Assembly: GCA_903894145.1 (NCBI GenBank)
Contig: CAITPB010000073.1
Span: forward strand, 1 to 33,687
Direction: 5' to 3'
Source: Candidatus Firestoneibacteriota bacterium
GTDB lineage: Bacteria; Oederibacteriota; D2-FULL-39-29; CAIOVX01
DNA: 33,687 nt
Both the position numbers and the translations under genes were made by a program. How positions within the stretch are numbered: the first letter of the stretch is position 1; each line of letters begins with the position of its first letter. A model generated the notes under the pieces. The model was not told where the DNA came from. It searched no databases and saw nothing but the letters and a program-made list of their open reading frames with translations. Of the stretch, positions 1 to 7,200 are shown piece after piece.

Positions 1-364
1 GGTTCTCAGTGGTAAGAACTCCGAAAACCACAGGAATGCCGCTTTCCATAGCAGAGGCAGCTACGCCTTTAGAAACTTCCGCCGCTATATACTCGTTGTG
101 GGTTGTGCTTCCTTTGATGATAGCGCCAAGGCAAATAACAGCATCATACTTTTTGCTCTTCGCGAGCTTGCTTGCGAGATAAGGAATCTCAAAAGCGCCG
201 GGAACCCAATACACGCCTATATCTTTGTCGTCGCCGTCGTGCCTCTTTATGGCATCAATTGCGCCATCAAGGAGTTTTCCGGTTATGAACTCGTTGAATC
301 TGCTTACTACTATACCAAATTTGCACCCTTTTGCAATCAATTTCCCTTCATATACTTTTGCCAT
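1..364 (-). CDS. ribH: 6,7-dimethyl-8-ribityllumazine synthase, C-terminus cut by the window edge
   Basis: The enzyme condenses 5-amino-6-ribitylamino-uracil with 3,4-dihydroxy-2-butanone 4-phosphate to give lumazine, the penultimate riboflavin step. About 121 residues are visible. They start [13 protein letters not shown], followed by the family blocks [10 protein letters not shown], the VPGAFEIP motif, LGAIIKGST and a THNEYIAAE segment; the THNEY region carries the catalytic His region of the family. The ATG at 364-362 has a strong AAAGGAGG Shine-Dalgarno 5 to 6 bases upstream. It is the last gene of the leftward rib operon, 167 bases after ribBA. The 3' end lies outside the window, so completeness cannot be judged. 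The identification is secure from the motifs and the neighbours. Confidence 0.95.
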   Translation of the reverse strand, partial: MAKVYEGKLIAKGCKFGIVVSRFNEFITGKLLDGAIDAIKRHDGDDKDIGVYWVPGAFEIPYLASKLAKSKKYDAVICLGAIIKGSTTHNEYIAAEVSKGVAASAMESGIPVVFGVLTTEN

Positions 365-472
365 ATATTCCTCCTTTAAAAGGTGATTAAAATGATTTGT
401 AAAAAGCGATTACGAAGATTAAATAAGACAGTTTTTGCGCGTCCGCGCATCTGAGCATCCAGATGTTCCACG

Positions 473-520
473 CCTTTAAGCCTTTAAGCCTCCAACCTTC
501 CAACCATCTAACCCTCTATC
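473..520. repeat. Six phased 8-bp degenerate repeats after ribBA
   Basis: Reading the plus strand, the units are CCTTTAAG, CCTTTAAG, CCTCCAAC, CTTCCAAC, CATCTAAC and CCTCTATC, all in exact 8-bp phase. The block begins 12 bases beyond the ribBA stop codon, in the ribBA-ribH spacer. The rest of that spacer (365-472) is AT-rich with two small hairpins (GCGCG/CGCGC near 437-448 and CATCT/AGATG near 449-466) but no gene. The function is unknown. Confidence 0.6.
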
Positions 521-531
521 CACGGCTTTGT

Positions 532-1743
532 TTATATATGCAGAAAGTGTCCCATCTTTTTCTGCTTCGTCCTCAGGTACTTCGCGTTCACCGCATTTGG
601 TTTTATCTCTATGGGAACTCTCTCGACGACTTTCAAACCATAGCCCTCCAACCCTACTATCTTTCTGGGATTATTAGTCAGCAGTCTCAGCCTCTTTATC
701 CCAAGATCACAGAGTATTTGAGCGCCTATTCCGTAGTCGCGCAGGTCCGGTTTAAACCCGAGTTTTACATTTGCTTCGACCGTGTCATAACCTTCGTCCT
801 GCAGGGCATAGGCCTTCAGTTTATTCACCAGCCCGATACCCCTGCCTTCCTGCCGCATATAAACAATAGCCCCGGCCCCTTCTTTTGAGATAACGCGCAT
901 TGCCTCTTCAAGCTGATCGCCGCAATCGCAGCGGTAGCTGCCCAGTATGTCGCCTGTGAGGCATTCTGAATGCATCCTTACCAGCACGCTCTTCTCTTTT
1001 GAAATATCCCCGAGAACAAGAGCAAGCGGGAAATCGTGATCGGCAAGATTCTCATAGGCAATCGCTTTCCAGTTCCCGTATTTGTTTGGGATTACGGTCT
1101 CCACAGCCCGCTTGATGAAGTTTTCGTTCTTGCGCCTGTATTCAATAAGTTCCGCCACAGAGATAATCTTTAACCCGTGCTTTTTCGCATAAGGCACCAA
1201 ATCGCCAAGTCTTGCCATTGTGCCGTCTTCTTTCATGATTTCGCAGATAACTCCGGCCGGATACAAGCCTGCCATTTTTGCAAGATCAACCGAAGCTTCC
1301 GTCTGTCCAGCTCTCTTCAAAACGCCGCCGATATCAGCGCGCAAAGGGAAAATATGTCCGGGCCTGACCAGGTCTGCCGGGTGCGTCTTCTTGCTTACCA
1401 GGTCCAATATCGTCTTTGACCTATCAGCGGCAGAAATACCGGTTGTCGCACCGTGTTTCGCATCTACGGAAACCGAGAAAGCTGTCTGGTGAACTGAGGT
1501 GTTATCGCAGACCATATCCGGGATTTCGAGCTCATCGAGTCTTTTCCCTTCGAGCGGAACGCAGATAAGCCCCCTGCCGTATTTCGCCATGAAATTCACT
1601 TTGTCCGGGGTTATCTTCTCCGCCGCAAGAACCAGATCGCCTTCATTCTCCCGGTCCTCGTCATCTATTACAACGACGAACTTCCCGTTCCGGATGTCAG
1701 CGACTGCTTCGGGAATTGTTGATAGTACTGTTTTCTTTGGCAT
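532..1743 (-). CDS. ribBA: Bifunctional 3,4-dihydroxy-2-butanone-4-phosphate synthase / GTP cyclohydrolase II
   Basis: This 403-residue fusion supplies both branch precursors of riboflavin. The N-terminal RibB domain (about 1-200) turns ribulose 5-phosphate into DHBP. It shows the acidic metal-binding [10 protein letters not shown] motif at about 27-36 and the HTGATTG-like HGATTGISA block. The C-terminal RibA domain (about 205-403) opens GTP. It has the zinc ligands in [17 protein letters not shown] (C-x10-C-x-C), the RQEGRGIGL loop, and the [11 protein letters not shown] and LTNNPRK motifs. The length is normal for RibBA. The ATG has AGGA six bases upstream. It follows ribE by 132 bases of inverted 9-bp repeats, and the cotranscription with ribD and ribE is inferred from the absence of a terminator. 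Confidence 0.97.
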   Translation of the reverse strand: MPKKTVLSTIPEAVADIRNGKFVVVIDDEDRENEGDLVLAAEKITPDKVNFMAKYGRGLICVPLEGKRLDELEIPDMVCDNTSVHQTAFSVSVDAKHGATTGISAADRSKTILDLVSKKTHPADLVRPGHIFPLRADIGGVLKRAGQTEASVDLAKMAGLYPAGVICEIMKEDGTMARLGDLVPYAKKHGLKIISVAELIEYRRKNENFIKRAVETVIPNKYGNWKAIAYENLADHDFPLALVLGDISKEKSVLVRMHSECLTGDILGSYRCDCGDQLEEAMRVISKEGAGAIVYMRQEGRGIGLVNKLKAYALQDEGYDTVEANVKLGFKPDLRDYGIGAQILCDLGIKRLRLLTNNPRKIVGLEGYGLKVVERVPIEIKPNAVNAKYLRTKQKKMGHFLHI

Positions 1744-1762
1744 AGACCGTCCTGTCCTCTAA

Positions 1763-1884
1763 AAGTTTGTAATGTTCATAAGGTTTGTAAGGTTTATAAG
1801 GTAAATACGAACCCTGCTTAACAGACTTTATATACCTTATAAACCTTATGAACTTTGCTTTTACCTTACAAACTTTTATAAAAG
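1763..1884. repeat. Inverted pair of 9-bp tandem repeat arrays between ribE and ribBA
   Basis: On the plus strand, 1763-1807 holds five exact 9-bp units (AAGTTTGTA, ATGTTCATA, AGGTTTGTA, AGGTTTATA, AGGTAAATA). After a 21-base centre, 1829-1884 holds the inverse units (TATATACCT, TATAAACCT, TATGAACTT, an 11-base variant, TACAAACTT). The two arms are complementary enough to fold into an imperfect stem of about 45 bp in the ribE-ribBA transcript. The right arm runs into the last codons of ribE. It is the same family as the arrays at 18540-18584 and 14639-14665. Confidence 0.75.
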
Positions 1885-2511
1885 AAACCCATTCTCTTTT
1901 AAAAACTTTTCGTCGATTTCCTTCTTATTTCCCTTCGCCTTAAGAACATATTTTGCGAGCATATCGGTTTCAATATTTACTATATCGCCTTCCTTCAGCG
2001 AAATAAGCGTTGTTTCTTTTAATGTATGGGGGATGATGTTCAAAACAATCGCGTCAGATTTAAGCTCCATTATGGTGAGGCTGACCCCATTGACCGCAAC
2101 AGACCCTTTATGAACCATATAGGCGAGCAGCTCGTCCGCCACGGCTATCTCTATTGCCGCCGCCGATGAGTTCTTTGACAGGCTCCGGATTCTTCCTGTT
2201 CCGTCTACATGCCCTTGAACAAAATGCCCGTCAAACCTGCCGTCAGCCCGCATCGCTCTTTCCAGATTTACCGCGCTGCCGCGCGTCAAAAGGCCAAGGT
2301 TGGTCGACGCGAGAGTCGCCTTTGTCGCTTCAACAGTAAATTCCCCGGCGCAAAACGCGACGGCTGTAAGACAGGCTCCGTTTACTGCAATGCTCTTACC
2401 TAATGCAATATCCGAGCTTATAAGAGGCGCTGTTATTTCAATGAGGATATTATCCCCGGAACTTTTTACGCCCGCCACGCGGCCTATTTCTTCAATTATC
2501 CCCGTAAACAC
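1876..2511 (-). CDS. ribE: Riboflavin synthase, alpha-chain type
   Basis: Riboflavin synthase dismutates two lumazine molecules into riboflavin plus the pyrimidine recycled by RibH. The 212-residue product has the two lumazine-binding repeats of the family. The first starts FTGIIEEIG and includes VNGACLT. The second starts after VQGHVDGTGRI and includes VNGVSLTI. The signature FTGIIEEIG normally follows the start Met directly, so I place the start at GTG 2511, preceded by GGAGGG three bases away. A TTG at 2526, overlapping the ribD stop TGA, would add five residues (start-NGGH) and also has GGAGGG upstream. Either start makes translation strongly coupled to ribD. Some genomes name this gene ribC. 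Confidence 0.95.
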   Translation of the reverse strand: MFTGIIEEIGRVAGVKSSGDNILIEITAPLISSDIALGKSIAVNGACLTAVAFCAGEFTVEATKATLASTNLGLLTRGSAVNLERAMRADGRFDGHFVQGHVDGTGRIRSLSKNSSAAAIEIAVADELLAYMVHKGSVAVNGVSLTIMELKSDAIVLNIIPHTLKETTLISLKEGDIVNIETDMLAKYVLKAKGNKKEIDEKFLKENGFLL

Positions 2512-2522
2512 ATGCCCTCCGT

Positions 2523-3614
2523 TCAAATCCCTCCGAAAAGGTCCCCTTCAACCAGAATATCTTCTCCTGACACGGAATATTTCACGTTTCTCATTTTTAG
2601 GGAATCTTTCATAAACCTTATCCCGAGATCTCCCGTAAGCCCCAAACCCCTGCCGCAAAACTTTGGAGCGATAAACAAGACAACTTTGTCGGCAAGCTTT
2701 TCTCTCAGCAAGCTTGTAATGACACCGCTCCCGCCCTCCGCGAGGACCGAGGAGATGCCGTAGGCGGGAAGTTTGCGCAAAAGATCCCTCAGATCAAGCA
2801 TCCCGCCTTTAAGCTTCACCGTGATTATTATCACGCCTTTATTCCTGAAGGCGATCTTCTTTCTTTCTCCGGCTTTACCGGAAACTGCTATTATTGTACC
2901 TTCCCCCGCAAGTTTCGCGGAAAGCGGCGTCTTAAGCTTTGGGTCGAGAACCAGCCTTAGCGGATCTCTGCCCTTGACCAGGCGGACCGAGAGTTTAGGG
3001 TCATCCGCCAAAACAGTATTGACTCCGACCATAACGGCGTCATAGCGGGCCCGCATGCCGTGTACCCTCCGGCGGCTCTCTCTGCAGGATATCCATTTCG
3101 AATCCCCGGAGTAAGTCGCTATATTCCCGTCCAGCGTTACCGCGGCTTTCACCGTGACAAGAGGACGGCCCTGCGAAACGCATTTCATATAGGGCTCGTT
3201 AATCTTTTCGCACTCTATTCCCTGCTCTGCCTCTTCCACTTTTATTCCGCTTTTTTTCAGGAAAGCTATACCCTTTCCCGATACCTTCGGGTTGGGGTCC
3301 CTCATGCCGATTACTACTTTCTTTATGCCTGCCTCAACCAGCCTCTTTGCGCAGGAACCGGTCTTCTTTCCCGGAAACCAAACGCAAGGTTCGAGCGTGA
3401 CATAGGCAGCCGCTCCACGCGCTTTTTTTCCGGCCTTCCTTAGCGCCATCGCCTCGGCGTGTTCCCTGCCGAAAGCCGCGTGAAACCCCCTGGCGATTAT
3501 CCTTCCTGATTTGACAAGAACGCATCCGACAAGAGGATTTGTTTTGGTCAGGCCTTCGCCCCGGAGCGCTTCACGGATTGCAATCTCTATGTACCGGCTT
3601 TGCAGTTTCCTCAT
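2523..3614 (-). CDS. ribD: Bifunctional pyrimidine deaminase / reductase of riboflavin synthesis
   Basis: RibD deaminates and then reduces the product of GTP cyclohydrolase II. The 363-residue protein has an N-terminal cytidine-deaminase-like domain (about 1-145) with NPLVGCVLV, the catalytic HAE motif (REHAEAMAL) and the zinc cysteines in EPC...SC. It has a C-terminal DHFR-like reductase (about 150-360) with VKAAVTLDGNIAT, SKWIS, VMVGVNTVLADDP and LAEGGSG. The segment between the two zinc cysteines reads C-VWFPGKKTGS-C. That is ten residues, against eight in the usual C-xHxGRTPP-C form, so it is a mild variant. It is the first gene after the FMN riboswitch. The ATG has only a weak GGCGGA upstream. 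Confidence 0.96.
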   Translation of the reverse strand: MRKLQSRYIEIAIREALRGEGLTKTNPLVGCVLVKSGRIIARGFHAAFGREHAEAMALRKAGKKARGAAAYVTLEPCVWFPGKKTGSCAKRLVEAGIKKVVIGMRDPNPKVSGKGIAFLKKSGIKVEEAEQGIECEKINEPYMKCVSQGRPLVTVKAAVTLDGNIATYSGDSKWISCRESRRRVHGMRARYDAVMVGVNTVLADDPKLSVRLVKGRDPLRLVLDPKLKTPLSAKLAGEGTIIAVSGKAGERKKIAFRNKGVIIITVKLKGGMLDLRDLLRKLPAYGISSVLAEGGSGVITSLLREKLADKVVLFIAPKFCGRGLGLTGDLGIRFMKDSLKMRNVKYSVSGEDILVEGDLFGGI

Positions 3615-3626
3615 TGTTTGTCCGCC

Positions 3627-3661
3627 AAAAAAAATGCCTTGCTCTTTTCAGGGCAAGGCAT
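3627..3661 (-). terminator. Riboswitch-controlled intrinsic terminator
   Basis: On the minus strand, a 9-bp stem ATGCCTTGC/GCAAGGCAT with a 10-base loop is followed by eight U residues, 13 bases before ribD. The 5' arm contains TGCCCTG (3655-3649). This is perfectly complementary to CAGGGCA at the 5' end of the FMN aptamer (3786-3780), so those bases can form an alternative antiterminator. This is the expression platform of the riboswitch. Confidence 0.9.
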
Positions 3662-3676
3662 AAAAGTTAAAAAAAA

Positions 3677-3790
3677 CCCTCTTCTATCCGGACTTTAACC
3701 GTCGGCACCGGAGTTTCACCGGTTCAGTCCGTCACAGTGACGGAGTAGCGGGCTTTACCGCCGGTAGGGAATCGCACCCTGCCCTGAAGG
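3677..3790 (-). promoter_or_regulatory. FMN riboswitch (RFN element)
   Basis: The minus strand carries the conserved RFN blocks in order: AGGGCAGGGTG, GATTCCCTACCGGCGGTAAA, GCCCGC, then a variable hairpin (TCCGTCACTGTGACGGA). These are followed by CCGGTGAAACTCCGG, TGCCGACGGTTAAAGTCCGG and a closing GAAG that pairs with CTTC at the 5' end. FMN binding is known to favour early termination in this family, and the terminator at 3627-3661 fits that mechanism. It directly precedes ribD. Confidence 0.97.
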
Positions 3791-3797
3791 TATATAT

Positions 3798-3826
3798 ATT
3801 ATATACTCTAAAATCCCGGAAGTCAA
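3798..3826 (-). promoter_or_regulatory. Sigma70-type promoter of the rib operon
   Basis: The -35 TTGACT (3826-3821) and -10 TATAAT (3803-3798) are separated by exactly 17 bases. The predicted start, about 3791, falls just upstream of the first paired base of the FMN aptamer, so the transcript begins almost with the riboswitch. Confidence 0.85.
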
Positions 3827-3842
3827 GACGCGCAGGCCTTCT

Positions 3843-5480
3843 TTAATTTCTTGGGCCATAAACCGGCAATGGCAGCCCCTTTTCAATTGCGCCCATATCC
3901 GGAGCCTTCCCCGCAAAACCATCGGTAATGTTCGCTATTTCTACGCCGGCGTCTATGGCAGGACATCCGTCTTTGAGTTCAAACATCGGCGCCGGGGATA
4001 TCACGGCGGGAGGCGTGGCTATATTCCAATCAGCGGCAAAAAGGCTCTCTTTCTTCACGACTATCCCGTGCTTTTCCTGGTCAATATCTTCAAAATAGTC
4101 GCCGGCAGAGACCGGCATTTTGCTTATAAAACAGTCGTAGTCAAGATCGTATCCCTGGTTTATAGGACCTATGTCGTGATAATCAAGCGGCCCCGCCCAG
4201 CAGGAGTAAATATTATTTCTGGAATAGACATGGTTGAGGAGCGAACCTTTTGTGTTGTTCAGGAAAGTATTGTTAATAAAAATAGCACCGTTTGAAAGAT
4301 ACCTGTCTTTGAAATAATTCTCCCGAAAGCCGGCTATCTGGTTCTTTATAAAATAGGCCGGCCCTCCCAGGTATGGCTGGAAACTCATTCCATTGTGAAG
4401 ACAGGAATAGAGCCTATTGTTGAAGATCCTGATATTTGGACCGCCATCGTCGGTCTCAAAAGCGTCATCTGAATTGTTAAAACTGTCATTGCCGAAAACA
4501 TCGCTGTTAGGGGTCTCTATGGACAGCGCGTCCCCGACGCGCGTAATCCTGTTGTAACAGATGACCTGTCCTATCCCGGCATGAGATTCAATTCCTTCTC
4601 CGTCAATACTGCCTTCGGCTGGGATATTGTCTCCTGAGATAAAATTATCCGCTATGTAATTCTCGCTGGATTGAATTTCTATTGAGTAATGGCTGTCAAG
4701 TATCTTGCAGTGCATAATCGCGGTCCTGTCAGCGCCGGGACTCATAACGAGCGCGAACGGGAAGCCTTTAACAGTTATGCCGCAGAACATTGCTCCGGGA
4801 ACGCAGAAATTCACGCCCCTTTCTATCTCTTCGGAACCGCGTTTCATCGAGCCTTCTATTATTACCTCTCCGTCGCCGGCGGCCATAATCGTAACCGGGG
4901 CAAGGACTTTAAAGTTTCCGTCGTATACGCCCGCGTGAACCAGAAGCACTTCCCCGTCTTTCGCGGCAAGTACGGCCTTCCTCAGCGCACCCCGGGCAAC
5001 AGGTTTGACCTCGGTTACCTTTGCGAACTTCAGGTCAGGCAGGACAGGATAAACCCTGGTCTTCACCGCGAGGAGTTCCTGGGCTTCCCCGCCGTCAGGG
5101 TCTTTCAGCGATAATCTTACTTCATACTCCGTGCCTTCTTTCAGGTTAAAGATGGAACCGGCTAAATAGTTCAGTTTCCAATGTTCTATAACATAGCCGC
5201 TCATGTGGTTCTTCCAGCCGACGGCTGTTGCCATAGAACTTTTGTCGGGAGTGACCGCGCCCGCCCGGAAAAGGTCCATCGCTTTCTTCCATTCAGCCGC
5301 GCCTTTCTCCCTGAACTCAACCTTGCAGGCAGCGTTGTTGTTGCTGTCTCCTTCAATATTCCACTGAATGCCGGCGCACTGCATCGTTGCGTATACGGAA
5401 GGCTTTTCCTTTATTATGGTTTCGTTGCCGGCGGACAGCAACGACGAAATGAAGACCAACAGGATTACCAGTTTTTTCAT
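3843..5480 (-). CDS. Secreted right-handed parallel beta-helix repeat protein
   Basis: The 545-residue product begins with a clear Sec signal peptide (MKKLVILLVFISSLLSAG, no lipobox Cys). Residues about 25-140 look like a fibronectin-III-type or Ig-like module (EYEVRLSLKDPDGG). From about 150 to 480 there is a parallel beta-helix in which NxI/NxF steps recur, for example NYIADNFISG, NPDVFGND-like turns, DDAFETDDGGPN and IFNNRLYS. The C-terminus has the PAIDAG...DMGAIE ending common in surface beta-helix proteins. Such folds occur in polysaccharide lyases and in surface adhesins or hydrolases. No catalytic triad can be assigned here, so the substrate is unknown. It starts 23 bases after pyrD behind GGAGGAATA and probably ends the pyr transcript. 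Confidence 0.85.
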   Translation of the reverse strand: MKKLVILLVFISSLLSAGNETIIKEKPSVYATMQCAGIQWNIEGDSNNNAACKVEFREKGAAEWKKAMDLFRAGAVTPDKSSMATAVGWKNHMSGYVIEHWKLNYLAGSIFNLKEGTEYEVRLSLKDPDGGEAQELLAVKTRVYPVLPDLKFAKVTEVKPVARGALRKAVLAAKDGEVLLVHAGVYDGNFKVLAPVTIMAAGDGEVIIEGSMKRGSEEIERGVNFCVPGAMFCGITVKGFPFALVMSPGADRTAIMHCKILDSHYSIEIQSSENYIADNFISGDNIPAEGSIDGEGIESHAGIGQVICYNRITRVGDALSIETPNSDVFGNDSFNNSDDAFETDDGGPNIRIFNNRLYSCLHNGMSFQPYLGGPAYFIKNQIAGFRENYFKDRYLSNGAIFINNTFLNNTKGSLLNHVYSRNNIYSCWAGPLDYHDIGPINQGYDLDYDCFISKMPVSAGDYFEDIDQEKHGIVVKKESLFAADWNIATPPAVISPAPMFELKDGCPAIDAGVEIANITDGFAGKAPDMGAIEKGLPLPVYGPRN

Positions 5481-5503
5481 TATTCCTCCGGAGAAAGGCC
5501 GTT

Positions 5504-6418
5504 CTACAAGGAAACTCTGCCCCTTATCACAGAAACAGAGTCAAAAGAATTGTCTTCAAAGTATTTATTCAATCCTTTGATGATTTTGAAAGGAGTTAGG
5601 GGATCGTAAAAAGAGGCTGTTCCGACGGCAACCGCGGACGCGCCGGCAAACAGGTACTCAACGGCGTCTTCTGCTGAAGCGATCCCGCCCATGCCTATAA
5701 TCGGAATTTTTACCGCCGAGAAGGCTTCATATACGGCCCTTATTCCCACGGGTTTTATGGCCGGCCCGGAAAGTCCTCCGATTACGTTTGCGAGTTTCGG
5801 CTTTCCCGTCTTTATGTCAATTGCCATTCCCCGAAGCGTGTTGATGAGAGACAAGCCGTCGGCGCCGGCCCTCGCCGCAGCCCTTGCCGTTTCTTTGAAG
5901 TCGCTTACTTCCGCGGAAAGTTTTACAAATACCGGCACCCTGCTCTTTCTCTTCACGGCTTTGGTTATGGCGTAGACATCCCCTAGGTCCTGGCAGAATA
6001 GCCCCGAATTTTTGTGTTTCACATTAGGGCAGGAAATATTAACTTCGAGAGCGGAGACGCCTTTAGCTTTTCCGAGCAGCCGCGCAAGCTCCGCGTATTC
6101 TTCTTTTGAGTTGCCCGCGATGTTAACGAAAACCGGCAGGTCAAACTGCCGGAGGAACGGGAGCTTCTCGTTTATAACCGCTTCCACTCCGGGATTTTGC
6201 AGGCCAATGGAGTTTAGCATTCCGTAGGGAGTTTCCGCGGCTCTCGGCGGCTTATTCCCGGCGCGCGGTTTGAGCGTCGTTCCTTTTACAATTATGCCGC
6301 CCAGCAAATTCAGGTCAAAGACGCGCGAGAACTCCTCTCCGAACCCGCAGGTTCCCGAGGCAAGCATCACCGGGTTTTTCATTTTTATGCCGGCTATTTT
6401 TACGCTTAAGTCCGCCAA
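5504..6418 (-). CDS. pyrD: Dihydroorotate dehydrogenase, class 1B catalytic subunit
   Basis: The FMN subunit oxidises dihydroorotate to orotate and passes electrons to PyrK. The 304 residues form a TIM barrel with the N-terminal NPVMLASGTCGFG, a VKGTTLKPR segment, NSIGLQNPG, and the catalytic Cys130 in VNISCPNV (Cys rather than Ser marks class 1). FVKLSAEV, LINTLRGMAID, GGLSGPAIKP and the phosphate-binding GMGGIAS...AVAVGTA block follow. The start is a TTG overlapping the pyrK 3' end by 13 bases, with AAGGGAG five bases upstream; no ATG fits the family N-terminus. The adjacent pyrK confirms the heterotetrameric NAD-linked class 1B. Confidence 0.96.
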   Translation of the reverse strand: MADLSVKIAGIKMKNPVMLASGTCGFGEEFSRVFDLNLLGGIIVKGTTLKPRAGNKPPRAAETPYGMLNSIGLQNPGVEAVINEKLPFLRQFDLPVFVNIAGNSKEEYAELARLLGKAKGVSALEVNISCPNVKHKNSGLFCQDLGDVYAITKAVKRKSRVPVFVKLSAEVSDFKETARAAARAGADGLSLINTLRGMAIDIKTGKPKLANVIGGLSGPAIKPVGIRAVYEAFSAVKIPIIGMGGIASAEDAVEYLFAGASAVAVGTASFYDPLTPFKIIKGLNKYFEDNSFDSVSVIRGRVSL

Positions 6419-7200
6419 ACTATCTCCCTTGAATCAAACACCGGCCCGTCGGCGCAAATGCGCTTGTAGCCCGTGCCCATGCCTTCTTTTACGGAGCAGA
6501 CACAGGACAGGCAAACACCTATGCCGCAGGCCATCATGGATTCCATTGAGACCTGGCATTCTATCCCGTGTTTTTCAGAGACTTGCGCAACTGCCTTAAG
6601 CATCGGGACCGGCCCGCAGGCATACACCGCGGAGGTCCCGCAGGAAAGTCCCGCGCAGGCCTTATCCAACTGTCCCGTCACCAGGCCTTTAAATCCCCGG
6701 CTTCCGTCTTCGGTGGTTATTTTGGGGGATTTGAAACCTTCTTTATACAGAAGTTTTTTATTCTTCGCGCCTATTATGACCGTTGTATTAATTTTCCGGC
6801 GTTTTAGTTCCCGGTATAAGAATGCCACAGGAGAAACACCGTACCCTCCGGCTACGAGAACAGCGTGCCTAAGGCCTTCCCTGACCGTAAAGCCGTTGCC
6901 GAGAGGCCCGAGAACGCTAATTATCTCGCCCTTCTTTTTCTTTGAGAGAATTTCAGTGCCCTTGCCCGCCGCTTTGAAGAGAATCTCAACACACCCTTTC
7001 CCGGCGGAGAATATTCCCATCGGCCGGCGGATAAGAGGCATGCCTGAAGCATTCACCTTAAGGCTGATGAATTGGCCCGGTTTCGCTGTCCGGGCTATTA
7101 CGGGAGCCGCAAGCTTCATCCTAAAGTATCCTCCGTCAGTCTCTTTTACAGAAAGAATAACGGCGTCAGAAACATTTATGTTAAATTTTTGCTTTTTCAC
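6406..7200 (-). CDS. pyrK: Dihydroorotate dehydrogenase electron-transfer subunit
   Basis: PyrK carries FAD and a 2Fe-2S cluster and moves electrons from PyrD to NAD+. The 264-residue product has a ferredoxin-reductase-like FAD domain (about 1-100, with RPMGIFSAGKG) and an NAD domain (about 105-215, with VAGGYGVSPVAFL and YACGPVPML). The C-terminal cluster has ligands Cys225, Cys230, Cys233 and Cys249 (CGIGVCLSC...C). The GTG start at 7200 lies inside the 3' end of the upstream nuclease gene (20-base overlap), so translation is probably coupled. The Shine-Dalgarno (AAGGTG, about 10 bases away) is weak. Confidence 0.95.
   Translation of the reverse strand: MKKQKFNINVSDAVILSVKETDGGYFRMKLAAPVIARTAKPGQFISLKVNASGMPLIRRPMGIFSAGKGCVEILFKAAGKGTEILSKKKKGEIISVLGPLGNGFTVREGLRHAVLVAGGYGVSPVAFLYRELKRRKINTTVIIGAKNKKLLYKEGFKSPKITTEDGSRGFKGLVTGQLDKACAGLSCGTSAVYACGPVPMLKAVAQVSEKHGIECQVSMESMMACGIGVCLSCVCSVKEGMGTGYKRICADGPVFDSREIVWRT

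Noticed and set aside
98-379. Plus-strand frame over ribH
   Set aside because: It is antisense to the conserved lumazine synthase motifs.
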